From Artemia franciscana (lineage: Eukaryota; Arthropoda; Branchiopoda; Anostraca; Artemiidae), in assembly GCF_032884065.1 (NCBI RefSeq), contig NW_027062691.1, positions 248,001 to 312,000 of the forward strand: a stretch of 64,000 bases of DNA, given 5' to 3'. This document shows, piece after piece, positions 57,385 to 64,000 of the stretch. The notes under the pieces are model-generated. The model saw only the letters and a program-made list of their open reading frames with translations. It ran no database searches and was not told the DNA's origin. The position numbers were made by a program, and so were the translations under genes. Position 1 is the first letter of the stretch, and each line of letters starts with the position of its first letter.

Positions 57385-60300
57385 GCAAGTGATTAAATCC
57401 TTGGGTGCCGTGTTTCGCTTATTTTTCAATACCTTTCTCTTAGTATCATTAGGATCTAGAGCTTTCTTATTTAGTTTTTATAAGAAAATTCTGCGTTTAT
57501 TTACTCTTAAAGTATACTGAGAGTTTCGATAAGCTTTCCACGTTTCCCAATAGAACATCCTTATAGTTTTGCAATCTTATTTAACCTTTACGATATTAGT
57601 TTTGATACTTCTTAATTATTTCTTTCCTTGGTTGTTGTCATCACTATCTTTGAGACAGGCATATACTTTAGATCTTAAAACCCTCAAACTCAGATAAAAT
57701 ATTTTCATCTATCACAGCCTTCATTAGTCCTAAGACTTTTTTTTATTTAATTGAGTATACATAAGTTGAGTACATTAATTGAGTATACATAATTAAATTC
57801 GTGCGTGAGTAATTTAGATAATCCTAAAACGGCAAATCTAATACCAATAGGTTTATATAATCTTTTTTTTATTTAGTTATTCGAGCTACTGAAAATTTAT
57901 CGCTAAATATGATTTCAGATTTAAAGTTAGGTTTTTTACCGTTTTTGCATTTTTGTCCATCACAAGTAATTCTTTTTATATTTGATCTTTTTCTTACATT
58001 TTCCATAGTCTTGTGAAAACATGCATTGTTCAAAAGTTTGAAAAATATTTTATAAAATCAGTCGTTCTTTCTTGACGTACTTTAGTATTATGATTAATAT
58101 AACCTTTTAAATAATCTGCGTCTGAATGTACTTTTTTAGCACTAAATCATGCTTTAGAATAAAATCCAAATTCCTATCATGAACAACACAACCTTTTTAT
58201 TATGTAGATTTGCATATAATTTTTAGGCCTAAAGCTTGGTAGCTAGTGGTAATTCTTTATGTAAATTGTGTAACTCACTTGGATATTCTAAATAAACCTC
58301 TTAAATTCCTCCCACATTATCTTTATTCATATCTTATTGGATGTAATGTCTTAAATGTTGGTAATAGTCTGGTGTGTTATTTTCTTTTAAATGGTTGGGT
58401 ATTATTAATAAACGTAAAATCTTTTCCAGGTAAATTTTCTGACATTGCCCAACTGCATAAATCATTAGCATCTAAAAACATCAAACAATTTTAAGGTTGT
58501 GTTTATTAAAGTTTTTCATATATTTATTATTTACTTAAGCATATCTTTTACACTGGTGCAAAACCTCGTATTCCTTCCTCTTATTCCTTTTTCAATAAAA
58601 GTATACATATCTTCGTCAAGAAAAATGGAATTTCACCCTCAGAGCGTTTGAGAAAAGTTTTCATGTCATTCCTGGTGCTGAGACGAAGTGCAGTGGATCT
58701 AGTTTATAATTATTTAAACATATCATCTGATAAAATTAAGACATCTAATAAAATTGAAACGCCACTTCTTGGGTATAATTTATTGTAATCTAATTGTGTC
58801 TTACATTTAACTAATTTACAAATAGATTTTGTTCTATATATTTTTCTTCAGAAATATTTTCCCCTTTTAATCTAGAATAAAACTAGTTTTTTGAAGGTAA
58901 TTTTGATTAGTTTATTTTTTCATAGCTATCAATATATTCATAGGGATAAATCCCTTTTTTGTGTTATTTATTTGAATTCTTAAGTTTTTTTTTACTACAT
59001 CAGAAGTATACCTAAAATTATTTCTTCAAAATTTGTAATTTGCTTTACCTTCACATGTAGCTAAATTTTCAGAAAGCTTTTGTAACGAAGAAACTATAAA
59101 ACGGAGTGACTTTGTGCAACGCATTTTGTACTGGGTTTCATTAACAGTTATTGTTTTATAAAACGATTGTTTTATTGTTTTATATAATTAAACTCGCAAC
59201 TGAATCAAAAAGCTGTTTTCAGGTCCTAATTCTCTAAGAATAACTAAGAGCAACATTTTGAGAGATTATGCATTACAATTGGAATATGTTTAGGAATTCT
59301 AAGGTGTTTAGTACATTCTGCACGAGTAAGTCCACGAATATTATCAGTCATATGGTCGTGATCTAAATAAAAATTATTATCTATTATTTCCTTTTCACAA
59401 ATGTAGCAGTTCTTATTAGTTGTATTATTCCATTTTTCTCTTACTTGTTCTTGTGTATAACCATGATTGCTTTGCCAATTTTCATGCTCATTGGCCTTTA
59501 TTTTACATATTTCTGTTACAGTAGTTACAGAATGCCAGCTAACATCTTCACCAAAGTAGTCATAATATATATTTTGTACTGTATCAAAAGGACAACATAC
59601 TTGGAATACATAAGCAAATGGCATTTGCCCTGCTGCTTTATTGTCTTTTTCTTTTGGTTAAATTCTTCTTTATACGATTAAAAATGTACTATTATGCAAT
59701 AGGGTACTTTTGTTTAGCTATATTTTAAATTAAATTTTATATCCTAATTTTGGCATAATGATGTCAGGATCTTCACAACTTTCTATTTTATTATGTTTTT
59801 CAAGTTTTTCTTGTTCGTTTAAGTGTCTTCCATAGAATATATATAGACAAATTTTATGCCCATTTTTAATTATTTGAGATGCAAGTTATTTATGTTTTAT
59901 ATAAGTTATAATATAGTTACATTTTATTTATTTGCAAAAATAATGACAATCAAATAGAGTAAGTTAATTACATGCGTAGCAGTTTTTCCATTGATCTTGG
60001 TTTTAGGAATATGAGCTCTAACCACTTTATTTTTACTTTATTCTTTATGGTTGATTGTGTATGGCTATGCTGTTTGACCTGTGTAATTGTATGGATGAGT
60101 AGGGTTAAGGCCTCCTTCAAGTACTGATCTATATTAATTACTAATGTAGGAAAACAGTCTTCCTTTTCTTCTTCTGTCTTTTTTTTACGTGTTTGTGCTG
60201 TTGCATTGGTGATTTCTTTTTTCATTATATCTTAAATGTCTATCGGAAAATTAGTAATCTCCTTAAAATTAAATTTGTTTTCATGTTTCTAATAGTTTGA

Positions 60301-61150
60301 TAGTCTGTCAAAATGATTTTTAGCTGGATGAAGACAAGCAAGTATTGGCAAAAGAAAACATTTATTATCGTTATTTATTGCATAAATACAAGCTTTTTAT
60401 TTTTTATAAATTCAGGCAATTTTCTAATTAGCACCTCCCACATAATTGGGTAATCTTGTCATTCGACAATTAGTTCCATCGACTCTTTCAAATTTTAAAC
60501 CATTGAACAGTTGGATTATTATCATATTTTTCTTATTTATAAATAAATTCGAAATTTCAACATTCCTGTCTCTTTTAGCACTTTTTTTACCACTTAAATC
60601 TCTAATTAGTTTTTGAGTATCATTATTTACTTTTTTATTAATGTTAACTTGTTTATCGAAATAACCTTTTTACTTTTTTTCTTCACTTCGTTATAACTTC
60701 CAGCAGTTGGAATTTGTTTTGATTTTAAAAAATATTTCAAGTTCAATAATATCTTTATTTCCCATAGTGTTAAATTGATTTTATATATCTAAAATGGTTT
60801 TATTATTTTCTATTGTTTCATTTTCTAACCCTGTTTTTAAATCTGATTTAAGACTAAAAGTGTAGGGCTATTTATGATCTCAACACTTTGCATTACACTC
60901 TAACTCAATCAGATTATCTTCAAATAATTTTTTATGATTAAGGTGATTATTTACTTATTTAACAGTACATTTTTTCCACCAACTGCTTTTATATCAAACA
61001 GTTTCACTGCTATGTATAATTCATAGATTGTGTAACGCGATAGTTTTATTTTTTATTTTGACGAATTTGGATATTCGTTGTAAAATCCTTGTAATGACTT
61101 CTGCAATGTTTGCCATTTCTCAGGAGCTGAATTCCAAATCTTAAAAATAG
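57385..61150 (-). pseudogene. Polinton protein-primed family B DNA polymerase, heavily degraded
   Basis: The polymerase copies the element from a protein primer. Segments appear in the right order down the minus strand. N-terminal pieces are at 61140-61050 (WNSAPEKWQTLQKSLQGFYN) and 60370-60240. A finger-like piece is near 59810 (EQEKLEKHNKIESCEDPDII). The intact 126-codon frame 59624-59244 carries the zinc/HNH-like region CYICEKEI ... LDHDHMTDNIRG ... RIPKHIPIVMHNLS. Next come LDPLHFVSAPGMT (about 58720-58680) and, in another frame, IRGG-like remains; then ACFHKTMENVRKRSNIKR (about 58030-57980), IGIRFAVLGLS near 57830, GLMKAVIDENILSEFEGF near 57740, VYACLKDSDDN near 57660, and the C-terminal KKALDPNDTKRKVLKNK near 57430. 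Dozens of stops and frameshifts disrupt it. The YxDTDS catalytic region is not readable. Confidence 0.88.
59244..59624 (-). CDS. Longest open segment of the polymerase pseudogene (zinc/HNH-like domain)
   Basis: 126 codons remain open. Cys73, Cys76, the LDHDH block (87-91) and Cys104 form the metal-binding/HNH-like signature typical of Polinton polymerases just before the exonuclease domain. The last residues (VMHNLSKCCS) run into decay. It is part of the degraded polymerase, not a separate gene. Confidence 0.7.
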   Translation of the reverse strand: MPFAYVFQVCCPFDTVQNIYYDYFGEDVSWHSVTTVTEICKIKANEHENWQSNHGYTQEQVREKWNNTTNKNCYICEKEIIDNNFYLDHDHMTDNIRGLTRAECTKHLRIPKHIPIVMHNLSKCCS

Positions 61151-61274
61151 TCAATCCTGAGACATTTCATTGCTTGCTATTTACTATTTTTGAGACTTTC
61201 TTGAGAATGTGGAAATCTGTTAGTGTTTAAATGTTTAATAATTCAAATTTGTTTAATAATCTAAGTTTGTTATA

Positions 61275-61500
61275 AATGAAGACTTATTGTATGCGATGTA
61301 AAAAGGTTACTTTAACCGAGTCTTTAACTCAGGCAGTTCAAAAAAGAAATGACGTGCAAGCAATCAAGCTCACTCAAGTCAATCTACTTTACCCACAAAT
61401 AAACTAAACTTCATTGCTAATGTCAATTTTGGTATAGATGAAGAAATTTAGACGGCAATCAATAAGGTCTATGATCGTAAAAGGTTAAACTTTGAAATGT
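61275..61500 (+). pseudogene. Small cysteine-motif Polinton protein, remnant
   Basis: Plus-strand ATG 61277 begins MKTYCMRCKKVTLTES, a CxxC ribbon at the N-terminus. This resembles the start of small DUF5679-type proteins seen in Polinton-like elements. The frame decays afterwards. It stands at the head of the plus-strand, capsid-type gene block. Confidence 0.4.
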
Positions 61501-61629
61501 TTAGTTTTTAAATAGGAAATTATTACTATTTAAAAGAGTCTATAGATGAATCAGGAACACTTAATTAAAGATATGGAGGAAAGATGAAAGGTTTGAAATC
61601 TAGTTAATTAGAAAAAAGTTTCAGTTCGT

Positions 61630-62545
61630 AAAAATCTACAGAAGAAGGTTAATAGCCGTAGGTAACAGAGCTGCTGAGAATGCATCTGATGGAGCAAGAA
61701 ATGCAGCTGTTGACCTGCTCGATTCATTCTTCAAAAATAAAATTATTAAGAAAAATGACTATTATTCTATTTATAAAAATTGTCTCAGAATTTAAATTTT
61801 ATGAAGAAAAACATTTCTCTAATAAATGGTTTTGGTTATTATCAATTGTAATAGTAGTGAAATCGGACAGTCATATACAAGTAATCCGATCACTTTAGAT
61901 CGAAACTCTGATTATGAAATAGCTTTAACTCAATGTACACTGTGGCATTCATGATATAACATTAGCGATCAATTTGAAAACAGTGCGTTTAAATACAGGA
62001 AAAAATAAGGATGAATGGGTTAACGTTGTAATGCCCAACGGGCTATATGATAAAGTTTGTTTATATTATTTCTTAACTCGTTATTTCAAATCATCCCTAT
62101 ATTCATACCCAATCAGCATATCATCTAATCTAGCAGCCATGAAATTTTTTATTATTTTGAAAGAGAATTATAAATTTCGGTTTAATAGTGGTTTACGTTT
62201 TGTTTTAGGATTGAAAATGAAGCTTGACTAAGTAATATATGAAATGAATATTAAAGTTCTTATATTATAAGAAATGTAGATAAAACACATGTTCACTGCT
62301 GATTAGTGGATAGTTTAATTGTGAATGGGAATACAACATCTGATATGAACTGGAGTTTTGATCCTAAAACAGAACATGGAACACTACTCTATGAGATTCC
62401 TATAGAAAGGCAATATTTTCCAACCAATCAAAACAAATATATCAACGCACTAAAAAGATTATAACTGATAAATTAGGGAGGTTAATTGATCTGAATGGGG
62501 AAAATATTGAATATCTTTTGGGTTTGAAAAAAGTTTAATTAAATT
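61630..62545 (+). pseudogene. Polinton capsid-associated (penton/minor-capsid-like) protein, broken
   Basis: Plus strand, several frames. RAAENASDGARNAAVDLLDS is near 61660, then SNPITLDRNSDYEIALTQCT (about 61882-61940) and EWVNVVMPNGLYD (62013-62050). A strand-rich region follows in the frame 61974-62231, then LVDSLVNGNTTSDMN near 62310, TEHGTLLYEIPIERQYF near 62385, and TDKLGRLIDLNGENIEYLLG near 62470. The pattern 'Leu-x-x-Asn-x-x-Tyr-Glu-Ile-Ala-Leu' followed by a 'Gly-Leu-Tyr' turn matches what I know of single-jelly-roll-like accessory capsid proteins of invertebrate Polintons. Assignment to penton versus another minor protein is inference. Confidence 0.5.
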
Positions 62546-62559
62546 ATTCAATAAAGTTT

Positions 62560-63310
62560 GTCTATTATAAATTCTGATCAATAAGAAACAATTATTGTAT
62601 ACCAGACCTTATAGTAGTGGGATTGGTTTTTCTTAAAATTATCGCCAACACTCAGTTATTCCAGACGTAAATAAAAAAAATATAAAAGATGAAGCTCATT
62701 CCATGTAAAACATTACGATTAAACCTCAACTGGAATTACTTGAAAATGGAGCCATTGAATATGGAAAAGATTGGATAAATTTTAATCAAAGAGAGTTAAA
62801 TGATGTGAGATCACTTAAAGATATAGTTTCAAATAACAAGATATATTTCAACAAAAATCCTGATGAGTAGAGAAAAGGTTTATTGGACGCAAGGATTTTA
62901 GGGAATTAACTTAAGCTAAATCCCTGATGATCTTGTTGATGCCCAAAGTGACAGTCAAAGATCCACCTCCACTGTTTGAAAATCTTATAATGGTTATTTA
63001 ATAATTTCTTCCGTATATAAATGGCAGTGAATCAAGTTGTTGCTCGTTATTGGGAAATATTTTTAAGCCTATTGTTGATGATTCTACAACCAAATATGAA
63101 TATATAGAAATTAGAGAAAACAATGTGAACATATCTCAAAAATTAAATTATAATTTCATTCTAAAATATGTGGTGGAAGCTTGGATTCTTCCAGATGATT
63201 GTTACCTTTTTCAAACATGAAGTAATACACTGGGTGGAGCAAATATACGAAATAATGATGAAGCTACCGTAACAAACAATGGATTTAAAATACATTATCA
63301 ACGGAAAATA
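62560..63310 (+). pseudogene. Polinton minor protein and major-capsid-like N-terminus, broken and truncated
   Basis: One frame near 62600 reads TRPYSSGIGFS. Further on, LENGAIEYGKDWINFNQREL and DVRSLKDIVSNNKIYFN (62735-62865) end at a stop. From about 63065, PIVDDSTTKYEYIEIRENNV, then LNYNFILK, WILPDDCYLF, and after a stop LGGANIRNNDEATVTNNGF match the look of a Polinton capsid protein N-terminus (beta strands ending in an xNNG turn). At about 63310 the sequence changes abruptly to repeat R2, so the rest is missing. Confidence 0.45.
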
Positions 63311-64000
63311 TAATGAAAGTCCCCCTACAGCCCTCGGGACAAGGGTTGTAAGTTATGCCCTTGGGGCATACAAGGTATATTTACAAAGGGTGATCGTATA
63401 GACTTTGGAGGGGGCTCATTGGATCGGTAATCAGAAGTTCTAGTTGCCTATTTAACATTCAAAGTGATCAAAAGGTGGATGCCCCCCAAGAGCGATCGTA
63501 CAGACTTCGTAGGGGCTCATTGGATCGGTAGTCAGAAGTTATAGTGCTCCATTTAAAATTCAAAGTCATCAAAGGTGGAACGCCCCCCCCCCTCACCTCT
63601 TATTTTCCCGAAATGAATCAGATAGAAATTTTGAGATGGCCATTTGATGTCGAAGAAACTTCAAAAAGCACATTCGATTTGAAACTGAGCCAGTCAATGC
63701 CTTCTGAATAGCCGAAACTGATTTTAGGGCAACTAACCCCCCTCTAACGCCCACCATTTCCCCAAACACATCCAATAAAAATTTTGAGAGACTGATTTTG
63801 TTCAACGTAATTGAATGGTCTGGAAATTATGTCTTTGAGGATGACAACCTCCCACAATCCTCAGGGAAAGGGTTGTTAGTCACACCTTGGGGGCAACAAG
63901 GTGTATATAGAAAGTATGATCGTATAACCTTTGGAGGGGGACATTGGATTAGTAATCAGAAGTTCTAGTGCTCTTTTTTTAGGTTTCAGAGTGATCAGAG
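63311..64000. repeat. Dispersed repeat R2, tandem partial units, to window end
   Basis: GATCGTATAGACTTTGGAGG, CATTGGATCGGTAATCAGAA and AAAGTGATCAAAAGGTGGAT recur at about 63390, 63490 and 63920. The ACAGCCCTCGGGACAAGGGT block at 63335 recurs as ACAATCCTCAGGGAAAGGGT at 63852. It is related to 44280-44770. The repeat continues past the edge. Confidence 0.75.

Noticed and set aside
50800..63310. Large nucleocytoplasmic DNA virus or nudivirus insertion instead of a Polinton
   Set aside because: The polymerase segments have the zinc/HNH-like block and short linear order of protein-primed Polinton polymerases, and the gene set and size fit a Polinton.
1..64000. tRNA, rRNA or CRISPR features
   Set aside because: I read for cloverleaf-like blocks and regularly spaced identical repeats with unique spacers and saw none; the tandem arrays here have contiguous units without spacers.

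Overview
This window is AT-rich, repeat-dense nuclear DNA of a metazoan, most likely an arthropod. It has no operons, no ribosome-binding sites and no dense run of open frames. It does have spliced host exons, LINE and Penelope retroelements, hAT-like DNA-transposon remains, foldback MITEs, satellite arrays and a decayed Polinton/Maverick. Several of the repeats resemble ones I associate with brine shrimp (Artemia). That assignment is from memory and is only an inference.

Host genes are few, and all lie on the minus strand. (1) At 6178-6391 is the first coding exon of a MEX3-type KH-domain RNA-binding protein. It ends at a strong splice donor inside the KH domain, and the rest of the gene must lie off the left edge. 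(2) Between 50076 and 39136 is an unrecognised gene with two large coding exons (49638-50076 and 39136-40586). Their splice phases match exactly across a 9.05-kb intron. The product would be 629 residues, with an acidic N-terminus, one membrane segment and a long Ser/Asn/Lys-rich tail. Two weak candidate terminal exons (36413-36590 and 35140-35169) lie further downstream on the same strand.

Layout from left to right: direct repeats (0.7-1.15 kb); a MITE cluster including one element with perfect 8-bp target duplications (5341-5965); the MEX3 exon; short terminal-inverted-repeat elements and a tandem array (8.2-9.7 kb); a LINE fragment (10.4-11.6 kb); dispersed repeats (11.9-15.1 kb); a broken Penelope-like element with a GIY-YIG nuclease (15.5-17.6 kb); a minisatellite (18.3-18.5 kb); a long dispersed repeat with foldback modules, called R1 here (19.2-20.85 kb); two hAT-like transposon remains facing each other (21.9-32.2 kb), the left one holding a second LINE (22.7-25.4 kb); another R1 copy (36.7-37.6 kb); a three-unit tandem array just 3' of the unknown gene; and, inside that gene's large intron, a ~210-bp satellite interrupted by R1, trinucleotide-rich DNA and other repeats.

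From about 50.8 to 63.3 kb lies a heavily mutated Polinton/Maverick. Its minus-strand side carries a protein-primed family B DNA polymerase, a tandemly duplicated packaging-ATPase segment and several small unnamed genes. Its plus-strand side carries capsid-type genes. A 2.56-kb DNA transposon has split one Polinton gene (52958-55514), and the capsid end is cut off by another dispersed repeat at about 63310. No integrase or protease was found. The polymerase, ATPase and capsid-type frames carry many stops and frameshifts, so the element cannot be active as it stands.
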